NCBI RefSeq assembly: GCF_031458135.1
Contig: NZ_JAVDXW010000001.1
Location: 3,472,001 to 3,536,000, forward strand
Direction: 5' to 3'
Source of the DNA: Haloactinomyces albus
GTDB taxonomy: Bacteria; Actinomycetota; Actinomycetes; Mycobacteriales; Pseudonocardiaceae
Length of the DNA: 64,000 nucleotides
Both the position numbers and the translations under genes were made by a program. Position 1 is the first letter of the stretch. Each line of letters starts with the position of its first letter. The notes beneath the pieces were generated by a model. It did no database searches. It saw nothing but the letters and a program-made list of their open reading frames with translations, and was not told the DNA's origin. This document shows, one piece after another, positions 8,932 through 18,682 of this stretch.

Positions 8932-11900
8932 ATGACAGAGACCGTCGACAGCCCGGCCGCTGCGGGGGAATCGGACGCCGGTTCGCGCCAGGGTATCCGG
9001 ATGCAGCGCGTCTACACGACGGAAGGCGTTCATCCCTACGACGAGGTGACGTGGGAACACCGCGACGTGGTGATGACGAACTGGCGGGACGGATCGGTCA
9101 ACTTCGAGCAGCGAGGAGTGGAGTTCCCCGATTTCTGGTCACTGAACTCGGTCAACATCGTGACCAGCAAGTACTTCCGCGGTGCTCTGGGTAGCCCGCA
9201 GCGGGAGAGCAGCCTGCGTCAGTTGATCGACCGCGTGGTTCGGACCTACGTCCGCAATGGTGTCGCGTACGGCTATTTCGCCGACGAGACCGATGCGGAG
9301 ATCTTCGAACACGAACTGACCTACATGCTGCTGCACCAGGTGTTCAGTTTCAACTCGCCGGTGTGGTTCAACGTGGGCACCGAATCGAGCCAACAGGTCT
9401 CGGCCTGCTTCATCCTGTCGGTCGACGACACGATGGAGTCCATCCTCGACTGGTACAAGGAGGAAGGACTGATCTTCAAGGGGGGGTCCGGGGCAGGACT
9501 GAACCTCTCGCGAATTCGCTCGTCGAAGGAGCTGCTCAGCTCGGGTGGTACGGCTTCCGGTCCGGTGTCGTTCATGCGCGGCGCGGACGCCTCCGCCGGA
9601 ACCATCAAGTCCGGTGGTGCGACCCGGCGTGCGGCCAAAATGGTGGTGCTCGACGTCGATCACCCCGACGTGGAGGAGTTCATCGAGACCAAGGCCAAGG
9701 AAGAGCACAAGATCCGCGCACTGCGCGACGCCGGCTTCGATGTCGACCTCGGCGGCGCCGACATGTCCTCGGTGCAGTACCAGAACGCGAACAACTCGGT
9801 GCGGGTCAGCGACGAGTTCATGCGTGCGGTGGAAAGTGACGGCCGGTTCGGCCTGCGGGCGCGAACGGACGGCTCCGTGGTCGAGACGGTCCAGGCGCGT
9901 GACGTGTTCCGGAAGATGGCCCGGGCAGCCTGGGAGTCGGCCGATCCGGGGATTCAGTACGACGACACGATCAACGACTGGCACACCAGTCCGGAAACCG
10001 GACGGATCACCGCGTCCAACCCGTGCTCGGAGTACCTGCATCTGGACAATTCCAGCTGCAACCTGGCCTCGCTGAATCTGATGAAGTTCCTGCGGGAGGA
10101 CCTGACGTTCGACGCGGAGCTGTTCGAAAAAGCCGTCGAATTCGTCATCACCGCGATGGACATCTCGATCTGCTTCGCGGACTTCCCGACCGAGTCCATC
10201 GGGGACACCACACGCAAGTTCCGCCAGCTCGGTATCGGATATGCCAATCTGGGTGCGCTGCTGATGGCGACGGGGCACGCCTATGACTCCGATGGCGGCC
10301 GCGCGTTGTCCGCGGCCATCACGTCGCTGATGACGGGAACGGCCTACAAGCGCTCCGCCGAGCTGGCCGGTGCGGTCGGCCCCTATGCGGGTTACTCGCA
10401 CAACGCCGAGGGGCACCAGCGCGTCATGCGCAAGCACGCGGCTGCCAACGATCTGATCCGTACCTACCACCACAACGATGTCGCCGTGCACCGGCTGGCC
10501 ACCAAGGTGTGGCAGAAGGGCCTGGAAATCGGTGCGCACAATGGCTGGCGCAATGCGCAGGCCTCGGTACTGGCTCCGACCGGCTGCCTCACCGCGGACA
10601 CGATGGTCACGACGGATCGTGGCCTGGTGCGGCTCGGTGAACTCGGTGACGAGTACGGAAGCCAGTGGCAGGACATCGAGATGAACGTCTCGACCGACGA
10701 AGGCGCGCGCCAGGCCACGAAGTTCTTCGTCAATGGCGAGGAGCCGACACGCCGGGTCGTCACGACGGATGGCTACGGGCTCCGGGGAACCCTGGCGCAT
10801 CGCATCAAGGTCGTTGATCCGGACTCGGGGGAGTGGCAGTGGAAGCGCATGGCCGACATCACCGAGGGTGATGTGGTGCCCATGCAACTTGGTACTCAGG
10901 TCGGTGAGCCGCGCGAGGTTCCACTGCCGGTACTCGATCAGGCTTACTATGCGGGCGACCGCGGAGTCCGGGTGCCGGACTTGGTGGATGCCGACCTCGC
11001 GGAGCTGGTCGGGTATTTCATGGGCGACGGAAGCTTGCACGCCAAGGGAATCAGGTTCTGCGTCGCCGACAGCGATCTGGATGTCGTCGACCGCTTCCGG
11101 GTTCTCGGCAAGGGGCTGTTCGGCATCGAACCGACTGTTACCGAGCAACAGGGCTACCAGGAGGTGATCCTGCAGTCGGTCCGACTGGCACGGTGGTGGG
11201 AAGCTGCGGGGTTTGCCAAGACACTGCCGGATCCGGAGCACACCGGAAAGGGATGGAATCCGCGCATTCCGTCGGCAATCCTGGAGAGTAACGACCCCGA
11301 GGTGTACGGAGCATTCCTGCGGGGCCTGTTCGAAGCGGACGGAACCGTTCAGGAAGGTGTGCCGTCCGTTTCCACCTCGTCCGAGTCCTTTGCGGGTGAA
11401 CTGCGTACGTTGGCACTGACGCTGGGACTGGCTACGACCACTCGGCAAACCACCAGCGGTTGGGGCAGTGATCAGTTCCAGGTCCGGTTGCGCAATGCCG
11501 AGCACGCCGCAGCGTTCGATGAGTTCGTCGGTTTCATGGGTAACCGCAAGAACGCGAAGGTCTCGTTCGGTGGTCAGCAGTCCGGTAACAGCGACCGCAT
11601 TCTGCTCCCCCGTGAGGTTTGGGACGCTCTTGTCCCGGTGGGACATGATCTGCGCAGTGCCGTCGTCGGTTCGCTCGGCAAGAGCGGCGGCGTATCGCGG
11701 ACGCTGGCTAAGCAGATCTTCGCCGAGACCGGGGATGACAGGCTCGCTCACGCACTGGACTACCTCTTCGAAACGGTGTCGCTCAACGAGGACGGGGGCG
11801 TGCAACCGACCTACGACCTGTCGGTGCCCGATAACGTCACTTATGTGGCGAGCGGCTTCGTCAGCCACAACACCATCGGCTTGATGATGGACTGCGACAC

Positions 11901-13083
11901 GACCGGGGTCGAACCGGACCTGGCACTGGTCAAGTTCAAGAAGCTGGTCGGTGGCGGCTCGATGCAGATCGTCAACCAGACGGTGCCTCGAGCGCTGCAC
12001 GCGCTGGGCTATCAGCAGGAGCAGATCGAGGCGATCGTCGAGTACATCGCCGAGCACGGTCACGTCGTCGACGCTCCGGGACTGCGGCCGGAGCACTACG
12101 AGGTGTTCGACTGCGCGATGGGCGAGCGTTCGATCGCCCCGATGGGGCACGTGCGCATGATGGCGGCCGTCCAGCCGTTCCTGTCCGGATCGATTTCCAA
12201 GACCGTGAACATGCCGGAAGAGGCCACCGTCGCCGACGTCGAGGAGGTCTACTTCGAGGGATGGCGGCTCGGGCTCAAGGCACTCGCGATCTACCGCGAC
12301 AACTGCAAGGTCGGTCAACCGCTGTCGGCCGGTAAGGGCGAGAAGGCCGATGGTGAGAAGGCGGTGGAAAAACAGATCGAGTACCGCCCGGTCCGCAAGC
12401 GCCTGCCGAAGAAGCGTCCGAGCGAGACCGTGTCGTTCACCGTGGGCGGTGCCGAGGGATACCTGCATGCCGGTTCCTACCCGGACGACGGACTCGGCGA
12501 GATTTTCGTCAAGCTCGGCAAGCAGGGATCGACGCTGGCGGGTGTCATGGACGCCTTCTCGATGTCGATTTCCGTGGGGCTCCAGTACGGCATTCCGCTG
12601 GAGTTCTATGTCTCGAAGTTCCAGAACGTGCGTTTCGAACCGGCCGGAATGACCGACGATCCGGACGTGCGGATGGCCAGCAGTGTGCTGGACTACCTGT
12701 TCCGCAGGCTGGCGCTGGATTACCTGCCGTACGAGAAGCGGGCCCAGTTGGGCATCTTCACCGTCGAGGAACGCAACGCGCAGACATCCGGTTACGACGC
12801 GGGCCGGTCCGTGGACAGCGATGCCGAGCTGGACACCATGCGCTCGACGGTGGATTACTCCTCCTCGAACTCGACGTCGTCGAACTCCTCGTCGTCGAAC
12901 TCGACATCATCGGACTCGGAGAACGAGGACGAGCAGCGAGTGGGGAGCTCGACGGAGCTTCTGGAACTGCGGCTGGGCAAGGCGGCCGATGCGCCGCTGT
13001 GCATGACCTGCGGGACGAAGATGCGGCCCTCCGGGGCCTGCTACCTCTGCGAGGGTTGCGGCGCCACCTCCGGCTGCAGCTGA
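8932..13083 (+). CDS. nrdJ: B12-dependent (class II) ribonucleotide reductase precursor with intein
   Basis: Reduces ribonucleotides to deoxyribonucleotides using adenosylcobalamin, without oxygen and without a second subunit. The 1,383-residue precursor has recognisable NrdJ landmarks: HPYDEVTWEHRDVVMTNWRDG near the start, QQVSACFILSVDD with a redox cysteine, FKGGSGAGLNLSRIRSS, SNPCSEYLHLDNSSCNLASL with the active-site cysteine, and a C-terminal cysteine cluster (MTCGTKM, CYLCEGCG, SGCS) for re-reduction. After removal of a 429-residue intein (10585-11871) the enzyme would be about 954 residues, the normal size. A Ser/Asn repeat linker lies before the C-terminal cysteines. The start is ATG 8932; GTG 8749, overlapping the nrdR stop, is an alternative. 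Confidence 0.97.
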   Translation: MTETVDSPAAAGESDAGSRQGIRMQRVYTTEGVHPYDEVTWEHRDVVMTNWRDGSVNFEQRGVEFPDFWSLNSVNIVTSKYFRGALGSPQRESSLRQLIDRVVRTYVRNGVAYGYFADETDAEIFEHELTYMLLHQVFSFNSPVWFNVGTESSQQVSACFILSVDDTMESILDWYKEEGLIFKGGSGAGLNLSRIRSSKELLSSGGTASGPVSFMRGADASAGTIKSGGATRRAAKMVVLDVDHPDVEEFIETKAKEEHKIRALRDAGFDVDLGGADMSSVQYQNANNSVRVSDEFMRAVESDGRFGLRARTDGSVVETVQARDVFRKMARAAWESADPGIQYDDTINDWHTSPETGRITASNPCSEYLHLDNSSCNLASLNLMKFLREDLTFDAELFEKAVEFVITAMDISICFADFPTESIGDTTRKFRQLGIGYANLGALLMATGHAYDSDGGRALSAAITSLMTGTAYKRSAELAGAVGPYAGYSHNAEGHQRVMRKHAAANDLIRTYHHNDVAVHRLATKVWQKGLEIGAHNGWRNAQASVLAPTGCLTADTMVTTDRGLVRLGELGDEYGSQWQDIEMNVSTDEGARQATKFFVNGEEPTRRVVTTDGYGLRGTLAHRIKVVDPDSGEWQWKRMADITEGDVVPMQLGTQVGEPREVPLPVLDQAYYAGDRGVRVPDLVDADLAELVGYFMGDGSLHAKGIRFCVADSDLDVVDRFRVLGKGLFGIEPTVTEQQGYQEVILQSVRLARWWEAAGFAKTLPDPEHTGKGWNPRIPSAILESNDPEVYGAFLRGLFEADGTVQEGVPSVSTSSESFAGELRTLALTLGLATTTRQTTSGWGSDQFQVRLRNAEHAAAFDEFVGFMGNRKNAKVSFGGQQSGNSDRILLPREVWDALVPVGHDLRSAVVGSLGKSGGVSRTLAKQIFAETGDDRLAHALDYLFETVSLNEDGGVQPTYDLSVPDNVTYVASGFVSHNTIGLMMDCDTTGVEPDLALVKFKKLVGGGSMQIVNQTVPRALHALGYQQEQIEAIVEYIAEHGHVVDAPGLRPEHYEVFDCAMGERSIAPMGHVRMMAAVQPFLSGSISKTVNMPEEATVADVEEVYFEGWRLGLKALAIYRDNCKVGQPLSAGKGEKADGEKAVEKQIEYRPVRKRLPKKRPSETVSFTVGGAEGYLHAGSYPDDGLGEIFVKLGKQGSTLAGVMDAFSMSISVGLQYGIPLEFYVSKFQNVRFEPAGMTDDPDVRMASSVLDYLFRRLALDYLPYEKRAQLGIFTVEERNAQTSGYDAGRSVDSDAELDTMRSTVDYSSSNSTSSNSSSSNSTSSDSENEDEQRVGSSTELLELRLGKAADAPLCMTCGTKMRPSGACYLCEGCGATSGCS
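10585..11871 (+). mobile_element. LAGLIDADG intein in NrdJ
   Basis: The host motif APTG-TIGLMMDCDTTG is interrupted between Gly and Thr. The insert starts with Cys (block A CLTADTMVTTDRG), has a TLAH block B, two dodecapeptide motifs (ELVGYFMGDGSL and AFLRGLFEADGTV) and ends with YVASGFVSHN, with Thr as the +1 residue. These are the parts of a class 1 intein with a homing endonuclease. It is 429 residues, in frame and without stops, so it looks functional. Confidence 0.95.
12859..12919 (+). repeat. Ser/Asn low-complexity repeat in NrdJ linker
   Basis: Repeated TCGTCGAACTCG-like units encode a run of Ser, Asn and Thr before an acidic Glu/Asp stretch. It separates the catalytic domain from the C-terminal cysteine module and looks like a variable-length flexible linker. 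Confidence 0.7.
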
Positions 13084-13120
13084 TATCGGGCATGATCCGT
13101 GGAGTGTGATCTCCGGTTCA

Positions 13121-13159
13121 CACGGTGGGGAGCCGACGTAGGGTCGCCTCCCCACCGTG
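13121..13159. terminator. Terminator downstream of nrdJ
   Basis: A perfect 12-bp inverted repeat: CACGGTGGGGAG (13121-13132) and CTCCCCACCGTG (13148-13159) with a 15-base loop, beginning 37 bases after the nrdJ stop. Confidence 0.7.
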
Positions 13160-13362
13160 GATCGCTCACGGCACGGAGTCGGTCGGCATGGAGCCGGACG
13201 GTGCTGTGGCCATTGCGGACGGTTTTCCCAGCAGGGCGGAGAACTCGAACACACAGCCGTTGCCGAACCATGTGTCGTAAAGCCGCCACACGTGGTGATT
13301 GACATTGCTTTCGCGGGTGGCAGGGTGAGATTCGACCTTGTTCGGTTCTTGCGGGAGTCTCC

Positions 13363-15198
13363 ATGTGGCGCGTTCGAACGGCCCTGCTGGCGGCGGTTTT
13401 CGTCTTGCCCCTGACCGGATTTGCGGCCACGGCCGCGCCGCAATCGGTGCCGTCCGGCCCCGTATTCACCAACGGTGCGGCACAGCCGGTTTTCGACCCG
13501 TCGAAAGCGATACGGGAAAATCTGTTCGTCACCGCGCCCGTCGACAGTGATCATGACGGTCGCGACGATCGGGTTCACGTTCAGGTGGTCCGTCCGAAAG
13601 CCACCGAGCAGGGCTTGCAGGTCCCCGTGGTGTACCGGGCGAGTCCGTACTTCGCCGGTGGCAACGACGTGGACAACCACAATGTCGACCGCGAGCTCCA
13701 CGTGCCGGACCGGCCGGGTCATCCCCGTTCGCACGGGGTCGGACGCCCCAGCAGGCGGGGCGCTGACGAGCGCCCGGCCATCGCGAGCGCAGGCGCCGCT
13801 GCCACCGATATCACCTGGGCTTACGAGCAGTATCTGCTCGCTCGTGGCTACGCCGTGGTCTATGCCGAGTCACTCGGCAGTGGACAGTCCACCGGATGCC
13901 CCACGACGGGCGGGAGAAACGAGACGATCGGTGCCAAGTCGGTGATCGACTGGCTGAACTCGCGCGCACCCGCACACGATGCGCAGGGCGATCCCGTTTC
14001 GGCGGACTGGACCACCGGCGAAGTCGGCATGATGGGGGTGTCCTACAACGGCACATTGCCCAATGCCGTGGCCACGACGGGCATCGAGGGACTCGAGACG
14101 ATCGTGCCCATCGGCGCGATCTCGAACTGGTACGACTACTACCGAGCCGATGGTGCCGTGGTTGCCCCGGATGGATACCAGGGTGAGGACGCCGACGTGC
14201 TCGCGAAGTTCGTCCACACCAACGGTCTTTCGTGCAAGGACGTGATCCGGCGGCTGGCTGCCGAGCAGGATCGCCGGACCGGTGACTACAGCCGTTTCTG
14301 GGACAAGCGCAACTATCTCGACGACGTGGAGAACGTGCGTGCTTCCGTGCTCATGGTGCATGGACTCAACGACTGGAACGTCAAGACCAACCAGGCGGCA
14401 CAGTGGTACGAAGCGCTGCGTCAGAACGGCGTCGAGCACAAGATCTGGTGGCATCGCTCGGGGCACCGGGATCCGATCAGCCTGCGCAGGGACGCGTGGC
14501 TGCGGACGCTGAACCGATGGTTCACCCATTACTTGTACGGCGTGGACAACGGTGTCGAGGAGGAACCGCGGGCCACGATTCAACGCGAGGACGGTAGCTG
14601 GGTTCGGAAACCGGAGTGGCCGGCGCCCGGAGCTCGCGAGGTGGCGCTGCAACCGAAGCCGGGCGGTGACCAGCGTGGCGGGCTGGGCTTGTCTCGCGGT
14701 AGGAACGGCAAAGCCGTCGAGATGCTTCGTGACGACGCGAGCAAGCTCGCCGAGGAGCTCGCCGCGGCACCGAGCTCCCCGCATCGGCTCGCGTACTTCA
14801 CCGAGCCGACCAAGCAGCCATTGCGGGTGAGCGGCACCGCGTATGCGCACTTGGCGCTGACGTTCGATCGTCGGGCCGCCAACGTGACCGCGATGCTGGT
14901 GGACCTGGCGCCGGACGGGACCACAGCACCGATCACTCGGGGCTGGACCGATCCGCAGAACCGGCACTCGATCGACCGAACCTCGCCGATCCGGCCGGGC
15001 AAGGAGTACCGGATCGAGGTACCGATGATGCCCGCGGATTACGTGCTGGCCACCGGCCATCGGTTGGGTCTCGTGGTGCTCTCCAGCGATCACGACTTCA
15101 CCCTCCGCCCGAGTCCCGGCACGGGACTGTGGCTGGATCTCTCGTCGAGTCGGCTACGGGTCCCCGTGGTGACAACCACGCAGCGGTGGCGTCCATAA
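13363..15198 (+). CDS. Secreted Xaa-Pro dipeptidyl-peptidase (S15 family)
   Basis: A 611-residue serine peptidase expected to release X-Pro dipeptides outside the cell. A signal peptide (ALLAAVFVLPLTGFAATAAP) is followed by an alpha/beta-hydrolase core with the nucleophile in GVSYNG, a probable acid in HGLNDWNV and the histidine in HRSGHRDP, then a C-terminal jelly-roll domain (RLGLVVLSSDHDFTLRPSPGT) typical of S15 enzymes. ATG 13363 has a GGGAG site 6 bases upstream. Flanked by the nrdJ terminator and a DUF4192 gene, it appears to be a single transcription unit. Confidence 0.92.
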   Translation: MWRVRTALLAAVFVLPLTGFAATAAPQSVPSGPVFTNGAAQPVFDPSKAIRENLFVTAPVDSDHDGRDDRVHVQVVRPKATEQGLQVPVVYRASPYFAGGNDVDNHNVDRELHVPDRPGHPRSHGVGRPSRRGADERPAIASAGAAATDITWAYEQYLLARGYAVVYAESLGSGQSTGCPTTGGRNETIGAKSVIDWLNSRAPAHDAQGDPVSADWTTGEVGMMGVSYNGTLPNAVATTGIEGLETIVPIGAISNWYDYYRADGAVVAPDGYQGEDADVLAKFVHTNGLSCKDVIRRLAAEQDRRTGDYSRFWDKRNYLDDVENVRASVLMVHGLNDWNVKTNQAAQWYEALRQNGVEHKIWWHRSGHRDPISLRRDAWLRTLNRWFTHYLYGVDNGVEEEPRATIQREDGSWVRKPEWPAPGAREVALQPKPGGDQRGGLGLSRGRNGKAVEMLRDDASKLAEELAAAPSSPHRLAYFTEPTKQPLRVSGTAYAHLALTFDRRAANVTAMLVDLAPDGTTAPITRGWTDPQNRHSIDRTSPIRPGKEYRIEVPMMPADYVLATGHRLGLVVLSSDHDFTLRPSPGTGLWLDLSSSRLRVPVVTTTQRWRP

Positions 15199-15233
15199 GC
15201 CCTCGCCGGGGAGGTCCGGGGCAAAGTTCCGAG

Positions 15234-15280
15234 TTGTCCACAAGGGGCATTTCTGTCCACAGAGTGCGGATTTGTCCCTG
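15234..15280 (+). promoter_or_regulatory. Three DnaA-type boxes at 19-bp spacing
   Basis: TTGTCCACA (15234-15242) is the exact actinobacterial DnaA box. CTGTCCACA (15253-15261) differs by one base and TTGTCCCTG (15272-15280) by two or three. They are exactly 19 bp apart, in one orientation, between the peptidase stop and the DUF4192 start. Confidence 0.65.
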
Positions 15281-15314
15281 TCGCAACCCGGAGTGGCACG
15301 CCGATCGTGGTGGT

Positions 15315-16430
15315 ATGACAACGCCACTGCACAGCACAGTCAAACTGACCGATCCCGGTGACGTCCTGGCCGCCATCCCTCATCTCCTGGGATTTCATCC
15401 GGTGGATTCGCTCGTGGTGATCACCGTGCATGCGGTTCCGGGATCCGTGCGACTCGGGATGAGTGTCCGTGTCGACGTGCCATCCCCGCAGGATCGTCAC
15501 CAACTCGCCGAACACCTCGTGAAAGGGCCGCTTTCCCGCCATGGTGCGGACGCGGTGATACTCGCCATCGTGGGCGGGAGTGGAGACCCCGACACGGGTT
15601 CGCTCGACGGCGATCACGGCAGCGCGGCTCCCGCAGCGCATCGATACGGGACCGGGTCGAATCACCGGAAGTTTCCGCACAGCGAGCTGGTCGGAACACT
15701 GCGTGACGTCCTCGCCGACGCGGAGTTGCCCGTTGTGCAGGCCGTCTGGACGGCCGGGATCGAAAGGGGAAACAGCTGGCACTGTTATGACGAACACCGG
15801 TCCGGTGTGATTGCCGATCCCACGAGCTCGTCACTGGCTGCTGCCATGGCGGCAGCAGGCTCCGTGACTTTTGCGAGCCGCGAGGAGCTCGCCGACCTTG
15901 TTGCTTCCGAGCCTGCCGACAGCATTGCGCGCCGGGCCGCGCGCTTGGACGCCGCGTACGAGGATACGGAGCAGGAGCGTGCCAGTGCCGAATGTGCTCA
16001 TCATGACCTGGAGTGCGTGTTGGCGGCGATACGGCGCACCGCCGAAGGAGCAGCACTGACCGAGGACGATCTCGTCCGGGTATTGCTTGCCCTGTCGGAC
16101 AATCGTATCCGGGACGTCGCCCTGAGCACCGCGCTCACCGAGTGGGCAGGAGCTGCCGAACAGCTGTGGCTGACTCTTGTCCGCAAGGCCCCTCCGCCGG
16201 AAATGGCCGAGGTCGCAGCGCTGCTTGCCTTTTCCGCCTACCTGCGCGGCGATGGTGCGCTCGCGGGAGTCGCCTTGGAAAAGATCGAGGCGTCCCGCCC
16301 GGAACACCGACTGGGTGTTCTGCTCCGGCAGGCCCTCGAAGCGGGAATCCCGCCCTCCGAGGTCGCGATCATCGCCAAGGACGCAGCCGAGGACGCCCGG
16401 ACACTCCTCGAAGAGGGCGGCTCTTGGTGA
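15315..16430 (+). CDS. DUF4192 family protein
   Basis: A 371-residue cytoplasmic protein of an actinobacterial family with no known function. The opening TVKLTDPGDVLAAIPHLLGFHPVDSLVV is the family's hallmark. The C-terminal third is helical and Ala/Glu-rich. ATG 15315 was chosen because the conserved block begins just after it; there is only a weak GGTGG ribosome site. The preceding 80 bases contain three DnaA-type boxes, so DnaA may affect its transcription. It converges on galE with a 29-base gap. Confidence 0.88.
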   Translation: MTTPLHSTVKLTDPGDVLAAIPHLLGFHPVDSLVVITVHAVPGSVRLGMSVRVDVPSPQDRHQLAEHLVKGPLSRHGADAVILAIVGGSGDPDTGSLDGDHGSAAPAAHRYGTGSNHRKFPHSELVGTLRDVLADAELPVVQAVWTAGIERGNSWHCYDEHRSGVIADPTSSSLAAAMAAAGSVTFASREELADLVASEPADSIARRAARLDAAYEDTEQERASAECAHHDLECVLAAIRRTAEGAALTEDDLVRVLLALSDNRIRDVALSTALTEWAGAAEQLWLTLVRKAPPPEMAEVAALLAFSAYLRGDGALAGVALEKIEASRPEHRLGVLLRQALEAGIPPSEVAIIAKDAAEDARTLLEEGGSW

Positions 16431-16459
16431 GCCCGCGTCTCAAGGCCTGCCTCGAGAGA

Positions 16460-17422
16460 TCAATCCCGGTGATGCGCATGGGCGAACTCCCACGCATGTC
16501 GCACTATCGTGTCGAGCTCCGCTCGATGCGGCTGCCAGTTCAGCTCCTGCCGAGCCCGTTCACCGGAGGCGACCAGCGAGGCCGGATCCCCTTCGCGGCG
16601 CGGGGATACCCGGGCCGGAATCGGATGGCCCGTCACCTGGCGACACGTATCGACAACCTGCTTGACCGAGAACCCGGTTCCGTTGCCGAGGTTGTAGATC
16701 CGGTGCCTGCCGGGTTGGGCGAGCTCGAGCGCCCGCAGATGCGCATCCGCAAGGTCGGCGACATGAATGTAGTCACGCACACAGGTGCCGTCCTGCGTCG
16801 GCCAGTCATCCCCGAAGATCTGCACGTACTCTCGCTGCCCCAGTGCGACTTGCAGCACGATCGGAATCAGGTGTGTTTCCACGGCATGTCGCTCACCGTA
16901 CGCACCGTACGCACCGGCGACGTTGAAGTAGCGCAGGCTCGTGGCGGCCAGCCCGTGCGCGGTCGCGTAGGACTCGATGGCGTGGTCCATGGCGAGCTTC
17001 GTGGCACCGTAGGTGTTCGTCGGCTGTGCCGGGGTGTCCTCGGGAATCGGAATCGTGTCCGGTTGCCCGTAGACGGCCGCTGTGGAGGAGAACACCAGTC
17101 GAGTGATCTCATGCTTGCGCATGGCCTCGAGCAGCCGCAGCGTCGTCACCACATTGCCGTGCCAGTACTTCGAGGGATCCTGCATGGATTCGCCAACCAG
17201 CGATTTGGCGGCGAAGTGCAGGACGCCGTCGAACCCCTCGGCCAGCAGGCTGTCCGCAACATCGGACAGCTCCGCCTCGACGAATCGGCAACCGCCGGGG
17301 ACGGCGTCGGCGTGGCCGGAGGACAGGTCGTCGACCACCACGACCTCGTGCCCGGCCTCGCACAGCCGTGCCGCGCAGACACTGCCCACATAACCGGCCC
17401 CACCGGTCACCAGGAGTCTCAC
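16460..17422 (-). CDS. galE: UDP-glucose 4-epimerase GalE
   Basis: Interconverts UDP-glucose and UDP-galactose with bound NAD. The Rossmann motif GGAGYVG lies at residues 7-13, the SST segment at 112-114 and the catalytic pair Tyr138/Lys142 in NTYGATK, followed by [12 protein letters not shown]. The length of 320 residues is typical. It is the last gene of ideR-galK-galE, 72 bases after galK. Linkage of a dtxR/ideR gene with galE is known from corynebacteria; UDP-galactose would feed arabinogalactan or other wall polymers. Confidence 0.96.
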   Translation of the reverse strand: MRLLVTGGAGYVGSVCAARLCEAGHEVVVVDDLSSGHADAVPGGCRFVEAELSDVADSLLAEGFDGVLHFAAKSLVGESMQDPSKYWHGNVVTTLRLLEAMRKHEITRLVFSSTAAVYGQPDTIPIPEDTPAQPTNTYGATKLAMDHAIESYATAHGLAATSLRYFNVAGAYGAYGERHAVETHLIPIVLQVALGQREYVQIFGDDWPTQDGTCVRDYIHVADLADAHLRALELAQPGRHRIYNLGNGTGFSVKQVVDTCRQVTGHPIPARVSPRREGDPASLVASGERARQELNWQPHRAELDTIVRHAWEFAHAHHRD

Positions 17423-17494
17423 CCGTGTTCTTCCTTCCTCCGATTATCACCGCAGCTGGTTACTCTCCGCCATGGCGGGAGAACCCGGACGATC

Positions 17495-18682
17495 CTAGCG
17501 ACGCACTTGATCACGCCCGGCACCGGAGGCCGGAGTGGTGGTGAACAAACGGGGCGCGGGCAATTCGTGATTTCGGAATGCTTCGAGGATCGTGCGCTCG
17601 ATGTCATCGCGGTGTTCGGGATGTATCAACGCGATGGCGGACCCGCCGAATCCGCCCCCCGTCATTCTGGCGCCGACAGCACCGGACTCCAGTGCCGCGT
17701 CCACCGTGAGATCCAGTTCCGGGGACGAAACCCGGTAGTCGTCGCGGAGGCTGATGTGCGAGGCCGTCAGCATGGCACCGATCGCGGTGAGTTCGTTCGA
17801 GCGCAACTTGTCGACGGTGGCGAGTACACGATCGTTTTCGGTCACGACGTGCCGGACGAGTGGCTGCAGTTCACCGGGCAGTCGCCGCAGAGCCGAATCC
17901 AGATCGGTTCCCGCGATGTCCCGCAGCGCCTCGACTCCCAGAAGTTCAGTGGCACGTGCACAAGCACGCCTGCGCTCACCATAACCGGACTCGCTGTGCG
18001 AATGCTGCGACCTGGTGTCGATGACCAGCACTTCCAAACCGGCAGCGCTCGCGTTGAAGGGAACTTGCTCCGTCTTGCCGGAACGTACATCGAAAAACAG
18101 GGCGTGCGCCTGCGTACAGGTCAGCGAGGCGGTTTGGTCCAGAAGCCCGGTGGGGGCACCTGCGAACTCGTTCTCGGCGCGTTGCGTCCACCGGGCGAGT
18201 TCGGACATGCTCGGCGCGTCGGCCCCGTCCGGGCTACGGCCTGCGGTGTCCAACAGCGCCAAGCCGACCGCGCACTCCAGTGCCGCGGACGACGACAGGC
18301 CGGCACCGGTGGGAACATCTCCCATGATCATCAGGTCGGCGCCCGGCAACCGGATCCCGGCTCCGTTCAGTGCCCATGCCACCCCCGCGGGGTAGGCGGC
18401 CCAGCCGTCGGGGCTACCCGGCGTGAGATCGGCGAGGGCGACGGGCCCGGAGCGCTGTACTCCGCCGTCACTTCCCACGGTGGCCATCGACAGCTGTCCG
18501 TCACCGCGGGGCGATACTGCCACCGCCGTACGCTGTGGCAGCGCGAAGGGCAGCACATATCCATCGTTGTAGTCGGTGTGATCCCCGATCAGGTTCACTC
18601 GTCCGGGAGCCGACCAAATGCTGTCCGGGGTGTGTCCGTACTCGGCGACGAAGGCGTCGGCCGCGCGTGTGGCCGCGCTCAC
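17495..18682 (-). CDS. galK: Galactokinase GalK
   Basis: Phosphorylates galactose to galactose-1-phosphate (Leloir pathway). The signature [15 protein letters not shown], the GHMP ATP-binding motif [13 protein letters not shown] and the late [13 protein letters not shown] motif are all present in 395 residues. The start is GTG 18682, whose GTGA overlaps the ideR stop by 4 bases, implying translational coupling to the iron regulator. A longer reading extends into ideR and is rejected. No galT gene lies in the window. Confidence 0.95.
   Translation of the reverse strand: MSAATRAADAFVAEYGHTPDSIWSAPGRVNLIGDHTDYNDGYVLPFALPQRTAVAVSPRGDGQLSMATVGSDGGVQRSGPVALADLTPGSPDGWAAYPAGVAWALNGAGIRLPGADLMIMGDVPTGAGLSSSAALECAVGLALLDTAGRSPDGADAPSMSELARWTQRAENEFAGAPTGLLDQTASLTCTQAHALFFDVRSGKTEQVPFNASAAGLEVLVIDTRSQHSHSESGYGERRRACARATELLGVEALRDIAGTDLDSALRRLPGELQPLVRHVVTENDRVLATVDKLRSNELTAIGAMLTASHISLRDDYRVSSPELDLTVDAALESGAVGARMTGGGFGGSAIALIHPEHRDDIERTILEAFRNHELPAPRLFTTTPASGAGRDQVRR

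Noticed and set aside
9139-12468. A 1,109-codon open frame on the minus strand inside nrdJ
   Set aside because: It is antisense to a clearly conserved gene and its intein. Long antisense frames are expected from the GC-skewed third positions, and the reading shows no motif.
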